From Sipunculus nudus (lineage: Eukaryota; Annelida; Sipuncula; Golfingiida; Sipunculidae): 64,000 bases of DNA. Shown piece after piece: positions 1 to 12,742 of this stretch (its first letter is position 1; each line of letters begins with the position of its first letter). Under the pieces are notes generated by a model. The model saw only the letters and a program-made list of their open reading frames with translations. It was not told the DNA's origin and ran no database searches. The position numbers and the translations under genes are program-made. The stretch is from NCBI GenBank assembly GCA_026874595.1, contig CM049306.1:66470019-66534018 (forward strand), given 5' to 3'.

Positions 1-3000
1 CTTCATACCTTCGTCAAAAATAGCCGTAGGCACCTAATCTGTAGCCCGTTTTATTTGCCACTGCATGGCCACTTCCAACACTGCAAAATTGCCTGATTTC
101 GATGTTACCATGGTTACGCAATTTTGGGGAGAAATCATGGAATTTCGTGATATTTTTCAAATTTGCAGCAATTTTACTGATTCTGAGATATTTTATGTAA
201 CATAAGAATATCTCGAAACGGGTTTTTCAGATTTTGGAAATGGCCGCCAGGGGGCGTTGCAGATGAAAAAACATGAAAATTTGTTTTGGTGCTATACCTC
301 CAGAACTATTAAACATTGGGCCATTTCCATCACAGCACCTTGAACTAGGGTCCATGGGCTTATTTTTGCGCATAGGCGCCAAAGTGCGCTATTGCCAGAT
401 TTCTCTATTTTTGGGGTAAAACCTTTGAATTTTGAAAATATGCAGTTTTCAGCTTCTAACTCTGTCAGTTTTTATGCTAGAGAGGTCAAAATTTTCGCAT
501 CTTGTAGCCCTTGGTGAGTTCTCGGCGATCCAACCAAAAATCTTGCAAAATCTCGCACCGTTTCTCGTCGAATGAGATTTCGCGATTTCACGGTGACATG
601 CCCTATAGGCCACAGATATGCAGGCATCCTTTTGAAACTGATACATGTTACGTCATACACTAATATCTCGAAAGCAATTGTTCAGTTTTTGGAAAATTAC
701 CGCTAGGGGGCGCTGCACTGCAACCCCGTACCTACTATCATTGTTTAACCATATCTCCAAAACTACACATTTTAGGTACATAAACTGTACACCATATGAA
801 TTGGCCTTTCATGGCCTTTCTGCCCATGGCCCCTTTTGTTTAATCATACACCGTCCCCACAAGTTTTAGCAACTTTGTAAAAAATTAAAACCCACATGCA
901 CATATACATATGCCATCACGCATGCATGCACGCGTTTTAGTATGAAAGACAGACACGCTTTCCCGTGACTGCAAAAATTATAGCGTTCGCCGTATAAAAT
1001 AAGTAACCACAGGCACTCTTTGCGGGCCGGTTTGCCATTTCTGTCGCGTTATAGTTTATTGCTTGCCGGAATCAGAGATTTCGACAAGTATGTTGATCAG
1101 TTCCGTTTGTTTGTTTGTCTGTATGTCCCCGCTCTACAGGCCACAATTTTGCACCAATCGTCCTGAAACTTATAGGTAGAGTGTATAATCGGTTCTTCTC
1201 GGAGCCTATTGTTTTTGCTCATGATCGGTCAAGGGTCAAGGTCAGGGTCACCAAAAAGCTCAAAAACGGTTTTTTCTTCATACCTTCGTCAAAAATAGCC
1301 GTAGGCACCTAATCTGTAGCCCGTTTTATTTGCCACTGCATGGCCACTTCCAACACTGCAAAATTGCCTGATTTCGATGTTACCATGGTTACGCAATTTT
1401 GGGGAGAAATCATGGAATTTCGTGATATTTTTCAAATTTGCAGCAATTTTACTGATTCTGAGATATTTTATGTAACATAAGAATATCTCGAAACGGGTTT
1501 TTCAGATTTTGGAAATGGCCGCCAGGGGGCGTTGCAGATGAAAAAACATGAAAATTTGTTTTGGTGCTATACCTCCAGAACTATTAAACATTGGGCCATT
1601 TCCATCACAGCACCTTGAACTAGGGTCCATGGGCTTATTTTTGCGCATAGGCGCCAAAGTGCGCTATTGCCAGATTTCTCTATTTTTGGGGTAAAACCTT
1701 TGAATTTTGAAAATATGCAGTTTTCAGCTTCTAACTCTGTCAGTTTTTATGCTAGAGAGGTCAAAATTTTCGCATCTTGTAGCCCTTGGTGAGTTCTCGG
1801 CGATCCAACCAAAAATCTTGCAAAATCTCGCACCGTTTCTCGTCGAATGAGATTTCGCGATTTCACGGTGACATGCCCTATAGGCCACAGATATGCAGGC
1901 ATCCTTTTGAAACTGATACATGTTACGTCATACACTAATATCTCGAAAGCAATTGTTCAGTTTTTGGAAAATTACCGCTAGGGGGCGCTGCACTGCAACC
2001 CCGTACCTACTATCATTGTTTAACCATATCTCCAAAACTACACATTTTAGGTACATAAACTGTACACCATATGAATTGGCCTTTCATGGCCTTTCTGCCC
2101 ATGGCCCCTTTTGTTTAATCATACACCGTCCCCACAAGTTTTAGCAACTTTGTAAAAAATTAAAACCCACATGCACATATACATATGCCATCACGCATGC
2201 ATGCACGCGTTTTAGTATGAAAGACAGACACGCTTTCCCGTGACTGCAAAAATTATAGCGTTCGCCGTATAAAATAAGTAACCACAGGCACTCTTTGCGG
2301 GCCGGTTTGCCATTTCTGTCGCGTTATAGTTTATTGCTTGCCGGAATCAGAGATTTCGACAAGTATGTTGATCAGTTCCGTTTGTTTGTTTGTCTGTATG
2401 TCCCCGCTCTACAGGCCACAATTTTGCACCAATCGTCCTGAAACTTATAGGTAGAGTGTATAATCGGTTCTTCTCGGAGCCTATTGTTTTTGCTCATGAT
2501 CGGTCAAGGGTCAAGGTCAGGGTCACCAAAAAGCTCAAAAACGGTTTTTTCTTCATACCTTCGTCAAAAATAGCCGTAGGCACCTAATCTGTAGCCCGTT
2601 TTATTTGCCACTGCATGGCCACTTCCAACACTGCAAAATTGCCTCATTTCGATGTTACCATGGTTACGCAATTTTGGGGAGAAATCATGGAATTTCGTGA
2701 TATTTTTCAAATTTGCAGCAATTTTACTGATTCTGAGATATTTTATGTAACATAAGAATATCTCGAAACGGGTTTTTCAGATTTTGGAAATGGCCGCCAG
2801 GGGGCGTTGCAGATGAAAAAACATGAAAATTTGTTTTGGTGCTATACCTCCAGAACTATTAAACATTGGGCCATTTCCATCACAGCACCTTGAACTAGGG
2901 TCCATGGGCTTATTTTTGCGCATAGGCGCCAAAGTGCGCTATTGCCAGATTTCTCTATTTTTGGGGTAAAACCTTTGAATTTTGAAAATATGCAGTTTTC

Positions 3001-3661
3001 AGCTTCTAACTCTGTCAGTTTTTATGCTAGAGAGGTCAAAATTTTCGCATCTTGTAGCCCTTGGTGAGTTCTCGGCGATCCAACCAAAAATCTTGCAAAA
3101 TCTCGCACCGTTTCTCGTCGAATGAGATTTCGCGATTTCACGGTGACATGCCCTATAGGCCACAGATATGCAGGCATCCTTTTGAAACTGATACATGTTA
3201 CGTCATACACTAATATCTCGAAAGCAATTGTTCAGTTTTTGGAAAATTACCGCTAGGGGGCGCTGCACTGCAACCCCGTACCTACTATCATTGTTTAACC
3301 ATATCTCCAAAACTACACATTTTAGGTACATAAACTGTACACCATATGAATTGGCCTTTCATGGCCTTTCTGCCCATGGCCCCTTTTGTTTAATCATACA
3401 CCGTCCCCACAAGTTTTAGCAACTTTGTAAAAAATTAAAACCCACATGCACATATACATATGCCATCACGCATGCATGCACGCGTTTTAGTATGAAAGAC
3501 AGACACGCTTTCCCGTGACTGCAAAAATTATAGCGTTCGCCGTATAAAATAAGTAACCACAGGCACTCTTTGCGGGCCGGTTTGCCATTTCTGTCGCGTT
3601 ATAGTTTATTGCTTGCCGGAATCAGAGATTTCGACAAGTATGTTGATCAGTTCCGTTTGTT
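1..3661 (+). repeat. 1,275-bp tandem repeat, about 2.9 copies
   Basis: Copies start at 1, 1276 and 2551 (the window opens inside the array) and run to about 3661. They are nearly identical. The one difference I noticed is at 2645 (C) against G at 95 and 1370. Each unit holds a GTTACCATGGTTAC palindrome (103), a CTCF-like GCCGCCAGGGGGCG (242), a second CCGCTAGGGGGCGCTGCA (700), and a TCTCGTCGAATGAGA imperfect hairpin (about 562). It also has nuclear-receptor-type GGTCAAGGTCAGGGTCA (1229-1251), an AAAACGGTTTTTTCTTCAT block, a hairpin GCTTGCCGGAATC/GATTTCGACAAGT (1061), and a short GTTTG/GTCTG run. Small open frames in the unit repeat with the period and have no coding signature. The unit is a close relative of the 8.9-22.2 kb array. 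Confidence 0.95.
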
Positions 3662-3762
3662 ACTTGCCGGAATCAAAGATTTCGGCAAGTATGTTGGTCA
3701 GTTCCGTATGTTTGTTTGTTTGTTTGTTTGTTGCTTGCCGGAAATCTTCGATTTTCGCAAGC
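3611..3762 (+). repeat. Three consecutive hairpin modules at end of the 1,275-bp array
   Basis: Hairpins occupy 3611-3639, 3662-3690 and 3733-3762. Each is built from GCTTGCCGGAA(A)TC, a 3-nt loop and its complement, followed by ATGTTG(A/G)TCA and a GTTTG run. Base pairs differ between modules in a partly compensating way (outer pair G-T, A-T, G-C), so the fold is maintained while the sequence drifts. The same hairpin occurs at about 14358-14387 and 18789-18818 in the later array. Confidence 0.75.
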
Positions 3763-3779
3763 ATGTTGATCACCCGCGT

Positions 3780-4257
3780 ATGTTTGTTTGTTTGATTTTT
3801 TGTTTGTCTGTCTGTTTGTCTGCCGTGACCATAAGTGGCGGCAGTATGTGATAGTAAATGTCGACAGGGGCATTACACTTGACAGTTGGAGCCGTGTTCT
3901 ATGCGTGTGCGATGGCCCATGAAGAAGACTTCTATTGTGTTGTTATCGTCTTCCTTTGATTGCTGCTTCGTAAGCTTCACAGACCAGCGCCAACCACCTG
4001 GTTGCCATGTGTCCTCAATGTAAACAACCTTTGCTGTTTACTTTCCCTAAGATATGTATGGTAGCCTGTTAACTTGTCCTTAGATTGTTTATTGTTGGTG
4101 TATTGAAGTAAAATAAAATGCCAGGTTTTCCTGCATATTGATTGTAAATTGAATAAAATCATACAAGAACCAACCAATGTTCTATGACCACTATTTCAGA
4201 TTTGAGATCAGAACAATTGATTTCTGCATAAACCAGTATGACCAGATTTGATAAACT
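3780..4257. other. Unassigned spacer with GTTTG/GTCTG microsatellite
   Basis: It starts with a (GTTT)n/(GTCT)n tract to about 3821. A block then follows (AAGTGGCGGCAGTATG, about 3832) that resembles sequence near 10433 and 14245, probably the far end of the same repeat family. The rest, about 3900-4257, shows no recognisable gene. Confidence 0.5.
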
Positions 4258-6770
4258 TTAAAGTGGTCTATATTTTTTTCTGAAGAAGTTGAGCTATATG
4301 CTTGGAGATGCCAGCCAGTGGGAGTGAATGGATTGCAATGAAACCCAAGCCAGGTGTTTGTGAAGTCTGGTGGAGATGAAGGGGGCCAAAACCCCTTTGA
4401 CTGTGTATAAGCATAAACTGGCCTGAAATCAGGTTTCTGGGGGCATGAAATTTTTGTTTGTGGGAACAGGGTAATATTTTCTTGTTTCCCTGTGTATACA
4501 CCCTAAACTGGGCCTAATGACACCAAAACCAGGTTTGTGGGACCATCAGTACAGATTTGAGGGGAAAAAATGGATTTTATCTGTATATCACTATGTTCAC
4601 TGTGTCCAGATTTGGAAATTCAAACTGGTCCTAATTTTTTTTCTGATGGAGTTGAGCCAAATGCTTTGAGATACCAGCCCGTGGGTGTAAATGGATTGCA
4701 ATGATACCAAACCAGGTGTGTGTCTTGAGTTTTGTGGAGATGAGGGGGGCCAGAACCTATCTGACTGTGTATAAGCATAAACTGGCCTGAAATCAGGTTT
4801 CTGGGGGCTTGAAATTCTTGTTTGTGTCAGCAGGGTAATATTATCTTGTTTCCCTGTATATACACCCTAAACTGTGCCTAATGACACCAAAACCAGGTTT
4901 GTGGGACCATCAGTACAGATTTGAGGGGAAAAAATGGATTTTATCTGTGTATCACTATGTTCACTGTGTCCAGATTTGGAAATTCAAACTGGTCCTAATT
5001 TTTTTTTCTGAGGGAGTTGAGCCAAATGCTTGGTGATGCCAGCCAGTGGGTGTAAATGGATTGCAATGATACCCAAACCAGGAGTGTGTGTTGAGTTTTG
5101 TGGATATGAAGGGGGCCAGAACCTTTTTGACTGTGTATTAGCATAAACTGGCCTGAAATCAGGTTTCTGGGGGCATGGAATTTTTGTTTGTGGGAACAGG
5201 GTAATATTATCTTGTTTCCCTGTATATACACCCTAAACTGGGCCTAATGACACCTAAACCATGTTTTAGGGACCATCATTACAGATTTGAGGTAAAAAAA
5301 TGGATTTTCCCTGTATATCACTATGTTCACTGTGTCCAGATTTGGAAATTCAAACTGGTCCTAATTTTTTTTCTGAGGGAGTTGAGCCAAATGCTTGATG
5401 ATACCAGCCAGTGGGTGTAAATGGATTGCAATGATACCAAACCAGGTGTGTGTCTTGAGTTTTGTGGAGATGAGGGGGGCCAGAACCTATCTGACTGTGT
5501 ATAAGCATAAACTGGCCTGAAATCAGGTTTCTGGGGGCTTGAAATTCTTGTTTGTGTCAGCAGGGTAATATTATCTTGTTTCCCTGTATATACACCCTAA
5601 ACTGTGCCTAATGACACCAAAACCAGGTTTGTGGGACCATCAGTACAGATTTGAGGGGAAAAAATGGATTTTATCTGTGTATCACTATGTTCACTGTGTC
5701 CAGATTTGGAAATTCAAACTGGTCCTAATTTTTTTTTCTGAGGGAGTTGAGCCAAATGCTTGGTGATGCCAGCCAGTGGGTGTAAATGGATTGCAATGAT
5801 ACCCAAACCAGGAGTGTGTGTTGAGTTTTGTGGATATGAAGGGGGCCAGAACCTTTTTGACTGTGTATTAGCATAAACTGGCCTGAAATCAGGTTTCTGG
5901 GGGCATGGAATTTTTGTTTGTGGGAACAGGGTAATATTATCTTGTTTCCCTGTATATACACCCTAAACTGGGCCTAATGACACCAAAACCAGGTTTGTGG
6001 GACCATCAGTACAGATTTGAGGGGGAAAAATGGATTTTCTCTGTATATCACTATGTTCACTGTGTCCAGATTTGGAAATTCAAACTGGTCCTAATTTTTT
6101 TTCTGAGGGAGTTGAGCCAAATGCTTGGTGATGCCAGCCAGTGGGTGTAAATGGATTGCAATGATACCCAAACCAGGAGTGTGTGTTGAGTTTTGTGGAG
6201 ATGAGGGGGGCCAGAACCTATTTGACTGTGTATAAGCATAAACTGGCCTGAAATCAGGTTTCTGGGGGCATGAAATTTTTGTTTGTGGGAACAGGGTAAT
6301 ATTATCTTGTTTCCCTGTATATACACCCTAAACTGGGCCTAATGACAACAAAACCAGGTTTGTGGGACCATCAGTACAGATTTGAGGGGGAAAAATGGAT
6401 TTTCTATGTATATCACTATGTCCACTGTGTCCAGATTTGGAAATTCAAACTGGCCCTAATTTTTTTCTGAGGGATTTGAACCCAATGCTTTGAGATTCCA
6501 GCCAGTGGGTGTAAATGGATTGCAATGATAGCCAAACCAGGTGTGTGTGATGAGTCTGGTGGAGATGAGGGGGGCCAAAACACTATTTGCCTGTGTATAA
6601 TAAGCCATAAGTCCTCAGCTGAAATCAGCTTTCTGGGGGCTTGAAATGTTTGCTGGTGGGAACAAGGTAATATTATCTTGTTATCATGGATATACACCCT
6701 AAAATGGGCCTGAGAACACCAAATACATGCATGTTGGACCATGAGTACAGATTTGAGGTAACAAATTGTC
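4258..6770 (+). repeat. 365-bp satellite array, seven units
   Basis: The marker GTTGAGC recurs at 4288, 4651, 5016, 5381, 5746 and 6111, with a diverged seventh unit at about 6473, giving a 363-365 bp period. Each unit has AAACTGG(T/C)CCTAATTTTTT, ATGGATTGCAATGA, GGCCTGAAATCAGGTTTCTGG (which contains a CCTGAAATCAGG inverted repeat) and TTGTTTCCCTGTATATACACC. Units beginning 4651 and 5381 are most alike, and so are those beginning 5016 and 5746. This indicates amplification of a 730-bp dimer. The last unit (from about 6473) is the most diverged, as expected at an array edge. Antisense open frames repeat with the unit and are not taken as genes. Confidence 0.93.
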
Positions 6771-6940
6771 TGTCTATAAATTAAAAAAAAAAATCAAATA
6801 TCAAACTGTTATAAACATGTATCAATATATTTAATAAAATCTCTTTTCATCCAATGAATTGCATCTTATTTTTTTAATAAATAAACCATTATATTTAACT
6901 ACATCCAGTAATAAAAAATAAAAATAAAATGAATAAAAGT

Positions 6941-6975
6941 TTTTTTTTTTTTTTTTTTTTTTGGGGGGGGGGGGT
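6941..6975. repeat. Poly-T/poly-G tract
   Basis: A run of about 22 T is followed by about 12 G. It may be a retroposed tail on the minus strand, but no element body is visible beside it. Confidence 0.8.
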
Positions 6976-8780
6976 GGTTGTGTTTTTTTGCAGTGAAATC
7001 CAGGCTTCTCTTTGGATCCCGGCTGTGGGCGAGGGTACAATGGACACCACACAACATTTGAAAGAACATTTTTTTCTGCTGTTATTGGATGACCAAGTCT
7101 CTGTGAATTTAAAAAAAAATATTTATTCCGTTATTTAAGATGACAGTGAAAATGACCCTATTTTTTCAATCATTCACCACTCTTTTCGAGCGTTCATCGA
7201 ATAAGAAAGAGCCCGTCCCACCGCATTTCCTGCGAGGGTTCGTTTCTTCAGAGTCCAAACAATCCTACCGGGGCGGGGTTTAGTCCATCTCGTCTTAAAT
7301 TTGTGTCCGGGGCACGGCAAACATTATGAAAGCGGACAAAAACTTTCATACGGCTGGTAAATGCGTTTATATGTAAACGCGGGGAATTCCTGGAGAATTC
7401 ACGGAGAGATTTTATATGCAATGATACTTTTAATTACACATTAAAATCATTTAAAATCTACCACTATATTACTCTAAAGACATTTATTCACTGTTAAATT
7501 ACCGAAATAATAACCAGCGCAAACAATGTGGGACTGCCACTAACACCAATCTGGATCACCAGCTAACATTGACTACCGATCTTACATCAGACGAAAACGC
7601 TAAACACTATATATTTTTTCAACAGTTTACTGTGCAAACCGTAACAAAACCATGCAGGATATCAAATTTACAGGTTCTTAAGGAAATATTATACAAAACA
7701 TAAATTGTACCTTTGCTCACATTTAATGATATCATCATGATGAATTCTCCGCGAATTCTCCAGCTGTCCGCGTTATAGATGTATATGTATTTATTAATGA
7801 CAAAAATTGACATACAATTTTATGGATACCCGTATAATTGCGGTTTTCTGGACCGTCCCAGCCCACAGGTAGGATAATATGGATTCCCGACAATATTCTA
7901 ATGACCGTTCCCTGAGCTGGAACGGGCTAAGAAGGTCCCTGTCATTTTTTTTAATTGTCAATTCCCAGGTTTTTCGGATAAAAAAATGGCCCAATCCTTC
8001 ATTCAATCTCCAGCCTCTGCTGGCGTTCCGGGTTTAAAAAAGAGCCCGTCCCATGCCTATTTCAGCTAGGACTGCAAACTCTGGGGTCAAAACAACTCAA
8101 CTACGGCTTGGGGTTACCACCTTTCCTGTTAAATTTCCATCGCGCCCGTGTCAAGTGTACCGATATTATTCACAAACGTGCGGCAGGCGCCAAAAAATTT
8201 GACAGCACCCCTTTCTCATGCCAGTATATATTTTTATATATAAAGTCCAAACCCACCACGGAACTAGGGCCTCACAATTTTTTATCTTATTACTCACCAC
8301 TTCAGACTCCTTAAAAATCACCGCTTTCCTTTTTTAACCAAAAATTCCAATTTTTTTAACATATATTAAATTTCACATAACAGATAACTTACACCAAGGG
8401 GACATTACAGTTAATCCGTGATGGGCAGGACTTCTTGGAATTTTATAATTCCCGGACGCAGGCTGACCGGCTAACCTTTTTTCTTCAAGGACAGCCCTTA
8501 TTTAAGCCGAGACCTTAAAGGATGGTCTAGATAGGCACCTAGCTTGTCCAGGAATGAAAGGTCACGTCTCCCTTACCCAGAGGTCGGGTCTCTGTCTAAC
8601 ACGAACGCGGCTTCGCTTGCATTTCGGCATTCTGGACGTTCAACTCTTCAAGTTTCTTTTTCAGTGCTTTTCTTATTTCCAGCACTCAAGAATAGAACTG
8701 CCAAGGATTCAGTTGGACTTCAATTATTTTTATTTCTGTCCAAAAATGGATTATCCTGTATAGGATGGCTACTAATAATA
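6976..8780. other. Unassigned region with diverged short repeats
   Basis: No gene is supported. AAGAGCCCGTCCCA occurs at about 7206 and again at about 8040, with related sequence downstream, so two diverged copies of one dispersed repeat are likely. An inverted repeat lies at 7360-7790 (listed separately). GGAATTTTATAATTCC near 8438 is an isolated palindrome. Short open frames here lack any recognisable domain. Confidence 0.4.
7360..7790. repeat. Possible short inverted-repeat (MITE-like) element
   Basis: The left arm, about 7368-7405 (AACGCGG, CTGGAGAATTC, CGGAGA), pairs imperfectly with the right arm, about 7740-7785 (GAATTCTCCGCG, AATTCTCCAGC, CCGCGTTAT). They enclose roughly 340 bp of AT-rich DNA. 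No target duplication could be fixed, so this is a weak call. Confidence 0.4.
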
Positions 8781-8787
8781 ACACTAT

Positions 8788-8840
8788 TAATGTCTCTCTA
8801 TCCGTCTGTCTGTCTGTCTCTCTGTCTGTCTCTCTGTCTA
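8788..8840 (+). repeat. (GTCT)n-type microsatellite
   Basis: Imperfect CTGTCTGTCTGTCTCTCTGT run. Such tracts recur beside most units of the array that follows. Confidence 0.85.
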
Positions 8841-8889
8841 CTCCTCTTTGACTTTTAAAAATCAGCAAGACCTTATTCATATGTGCTAC

Positions 8890-9024
8890 TGTTTTCCCCA
8901 TGATAGAAGTTTTTCATCTGATCAGATCCAAATGTTTCCTGTCTGTCTGCCTAGTAACTGTCCATCTATTTCGCTGTCTTATTTCCGGTAACTTCCGGCA
9001 AGCGTTCGACCTCAGGTCGTCTAG
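8890..9024 (+). repeat. Array unit end: hairpin plus TCTAG
   Basis: TTCCGGCAAGCGTT is followed by CGACCT-C-AGGTCG (9008-9020) and then TCTAG, T. This is the first of six such termini in the array (also about 12159, 17026, 18774, 20430 and 22171). Confidence 0.6.
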
Positions 9025-12000
9025 TTTGTTTGTTTGTCTGTCTGTCTGTTTGTTTGTCGGTGCTCTACAGGCCACAATTCTGAAGCAATCGCCCTGAAAC
9101 TTATAGAAAAAGTGTAAAATCGAAAACCCTGGGTGCCTATTGTTTTTGGCCTTGAACGGTTCAAGGTCAAGGTCAGGGTCCCTGAAAAACCTTAAAACGG
9201 ATTTTCCTTCATATCTTTGTAAAAAATAATCGTAGCGGCTTAATCTTTAGCTCATTTTATTCCTCATCATGTTACCTTTCCACATGCTAGCAAATATCTC
9301 TGATCATTCGTTACCATAGTAACGTATTTTTGGGAAGAAATGATAGAATTCGATATTTTCTTTCTAAATTTTTCATTTTTAAAGCTAGAGAGTTCTAGTT
9401 TTCTGCATCAGGTAGTATTTCATGAGCTGTTTATGATAGAATTGTTAATCCCGCAAAACCTCGCACTATTTCTCGTCAAACGAGAGTTTTCGAGATTTCA
9501 TTAAATATGACCTGCAGGTTGCATTTTATTAACAATGGCTTTGAAATTAATGTATTTTGTGTTATTTATAAATATCTCGAAATTGTTTTTTCATTTTTTT
9601 AAAAAAGCCACCAGGGGGCGTGGTACTGGTAACACTACAACTTATCATTTTTGCACAACATCTTAAAAAATATTAAGCATATAACAATTTCTTTTGTCGC
9701 ATCTAAGACTAGGATCATTGGCTTATTCTTGGGTACATGTAGCTTTGTGCTGCCGTTACCATGGTAACCAAATTTTGGGTTAAAACTTGACAATCTGAAA
9801 ATAATTAGTTTTTTTGCTTCTATCTCTGTTGATATTTATACTTCAAGGGTCTAGTTTTCTGCACGAGGTAGCATTCCTTTGGCTCCAATCCAGTCAATTG
9901 GAAGTCTCGTAGAATCTCGATCTGTTTTTCCGTCAAACGAGAAATTACGAGATTTCGCAGAAATGCTGATAACTCGATCACGTTTTAGGTTAAAGAGTAT
10001 ACGGTTTCAGCCTCTGGTAGCCTTTCGGAAGCTTAACATGATAAAACTGCAAATCTCGCCAAATCTCGCATCATCTACCGCCAAACGAGAATATTCGATA
10101 TTTTGAACAAAATATTCAACAAATGTCTTTATCTCTTTCAATTTTATGCTAGAGATTTTATTTTTCTACTGTTCAACAATCATTTGATCAGTGTTAAGTG
10201 ATATAAATGAATATCTCGTTATATCTCGCACCATTTGTCGTCAAACGAGAACAGTGGACCATTTAAACAAATGCCTATTATGCTGTCATTTTATACCCTA
10301 CAGACATATAGTTTTTAGCATTTGACAGCGTCTGACACTCTCATTCACATCATGTGATTTTATTGCAATTTTCGTCAAATCTTGCCTCGTTTTTCATCAA
10401 ATGATGAAAATACATCCAATTGCCGTGAGCACAAGTGGCTTCAGGGTTGACCGGTAAGTGCCGGCAAGGCTATTACAGTTGCATGTTGGCGTGCGCGGTC
10501 GTCCATGAATCTCACAAAGCAGCATTGAATAGAGGACAAAAGCCGCTAAATGTGGAGGGAACACACCTGTGATTTTTATTGTGTCCCCTTGTGCGGCCAC
10601 TTGTGTTGCCAGGAACCACTGGCAAATCTTTGAAACCAGGGACGGATCCCCGATTTTGTAGTTTGGTGTGTCAAAATATGGGCTGATCCCTGGTTAAGCA
10701 GTTTTGGGCAGGAGTAAAATTTTAATTATACATCAAATATATATATTAAAATAAAATATCTGGAAATTTATTTTTTCCTTTTAGAAAATAGCCCCCAGAT
10801 GGCGCTGCAGCAATCATTATTGTGCCATATCTCCAAAACTATAGACAGTGTCACAACATTGATTGCAGCTTCTGAAACTATATTTAATGCGTTTAACCTC
10901 GTTGGGACTCTGTCGTATTCTGTGGGGGTTAAATTTTAATTATACATAAAATATATAATATAAAAATTAAAATATCGCGAAACTATTTTTTCCCCTTTCA
11001 GATGGCGCTGCAGCAATCATTATTGTGCCATATCTCCAAAACTATAGACAGTGTCACAACATTGATTGCAGCTTCTGAAACAAGATTTAAAGCGTTTAAC
11101 CTCGTGGGGACTGTCGTATTCCGCGGGGGTTAAAGTTTAATTATACATAAAATATATATAATTAAAAATAAAATATCTCGAAACTATTTTTTTTCCTTTC
11201 AGATGGCGCTGCAGTAATCATTATTTCGCCATATCTCCAAAACTATAGACGGTGTCACAACATTGATTGCAGCTTCTGAACCTAGATTTAATGCGTTTTC
11301 CTCGTGGGGACATTGTCATATTCAGCAGAAGTTTAAATTTAATTATACATCAAATATTTATTATAAAAAAATAAAATATCTCGAAACTTACTTTTTGTCC
11401 TTTTAATAATAGCCGCCAGATGGCACTGCAGCAATCATTTTTTTGCCATATCTATAAAACTAGAGATAGTGTCACAACATTGATTGCAGCATCTGAAACT
11501 AGATTTAATGGGTTTATCCTCGTGAAGACTCTGTCATATTCTTCCGTTACCATGGGGGCCTAATATAGGTTACAATTAAATTCTTCTTTTTCCTGAAATT
11601 CAAAATATGAAGATTTATTCTAATTGACTGACGCTTATTTTATTCATGCTTTCCATTCTCCATGACAGGAGTACATTGCCTACACATGGAGTTATTTTCC
11701 GTCTGTCTGTCTACTCATTTGTGGCTATTGAAAATCAGCGAAATCACATAAAAATGTACTTCCATTTTAACCATGATAGCGGTTGTTCATTTGATCAAAT
11801 CCAAACGTTCCCTGTCTGCCTGACTAGTAACTGTCCGTCTGTTTTGCTGTCTTATTTCCGGCCATTTCCGGAACTAGATTTAATGCCTTTAACCTCGTGG
11901 GGACTCTGTCGTATTCTGCGGGGGTTAAATTTTAATTATACATCAAATATATATAATAAAAAAATAAAATGTCTCGAAACATTTTTTGCCCTTTTAGAAA

Positions 12001-12159
12001 TAGCCGCCAGATGGCGCTGCAGCAATCATCATTGTGCCATATCTCCAAAACTATAGACAGTGTTATACGTTCCCTGTCTGTCTGCCTAGTAACTGTCTGT
12101 CTGTTTCGCTGTCTTATTACCGGCCATTTCCGGCAAGTGTTCGACCTCTGGTCGTCTAG
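9025..12159 (+). repeat. Composite array unit 1
   Basis: It begins with a GTTTG/GTCTG microsatellite, then CTACAGGCCACAATT, then nuclear-receptor-type TCAAGGTCAAGGTCAGGGTC (about 9159). RFX-like palindromes follow: CGTTACCATAGTAACG (9309) and GTTACCATGGTAAC (9755). There is a CTCF-like GCCACCAGGGGGCGTGG (9607), and repeated CTCGT-CAA-ACGAG hairpins at about 9473, 9931 and 10238. A sub-array with a 200-215 bp period follows (separate entry). The unit ends in CGACC-TCT-GGTCG, TCTAG (12142-12159). AT-rich with scattered CG-containing words such as TCTCGCGA and TCTCGAAA. No coding capacity is credible. Confidence 0.75.
10705..11545 (+). repeat. 200-215 bp tandem sub-repeat, four copies plus one displaced
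   Basis: TTTAATTATACAT recurs at about 10720, 10935, 11138, 11338 and again at about 11931. Each copy has AAAATATCTCGAAA, a CTCF-like (C)CAGATGGCGCTGCAG and CCATATCTCCAAAACTA. It also has ATAGACAGTGTCACAACATT (diverged in some copies) and a CTCGTGGGGACTCTGTC block. CTCF-like cores lie at about 10796, 10999, 11202, 11408 and 12004. Confidence 0.85.
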
Positions 12160-12742
12160 TCTGTTTGTCTGTTTGTCTGTTTGTTTGTCTGCACTCTCCT
12201 GGCCACAATTTTGCCACAATCACCTCGAAACTTTCAGAGATGATGGAGAATTAAATTTCTAGGTGCCCTATTGTTTTTGGTAAAAATAGGACAAAGGTCA
12301 AGGTCAAGGTCATCAAAACTTCTCAAAACGGTTTTTTCTTCATATCTTTGTGACTATTAGTCGTATCTACTTCAACAATAGCTCATTTTAATCGTCATTC
12401 CAAGGCCTGTCATCTGGTGTGTATCTGACTCAAATTTGCCGTAACCATGGTTACAAATTTTGGGGAAAACTCATGATATTCGAAAATAAGGGGTCTTTTT
12501 TCTAACTTTGTCAGCTTTAAAGCTAGAGTGATCTAGTTTTTTGCATCAAGTAGCATTCAACTAGTACAACAAGATTTTATTACAAGTCTTGCAGTATCTC
12601 GTAAAATATCTCGTGAATAGAGATATTTCGAGATTTCATTCATCTTGCGCCAAAGGCCACATTATTGCAGGAATCTTTTTGAAACTGACATATTATAAGT
12701 CCTACACTAGTATCTCGAAATTGTTTTTTCATTTTCTGAATA

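Noticed and set aside
449-3419. Repeated open frames of 62-74 codons in the 1,275-bp units
   Set aside because: They recur only because the DNA repeats, overlap on both strands and have no protein-like motifs.
4995-6326. 78-89 codon minus-strand frames in the 365-bp satellite
   Set aside because: They follow the satellite period and are disrupted in other units.
6831-7052. Frames rich in Lys/Pro or Phe/Gly around the poly-T/poly-G tract
   Set aside because: Translation of homopolymers.
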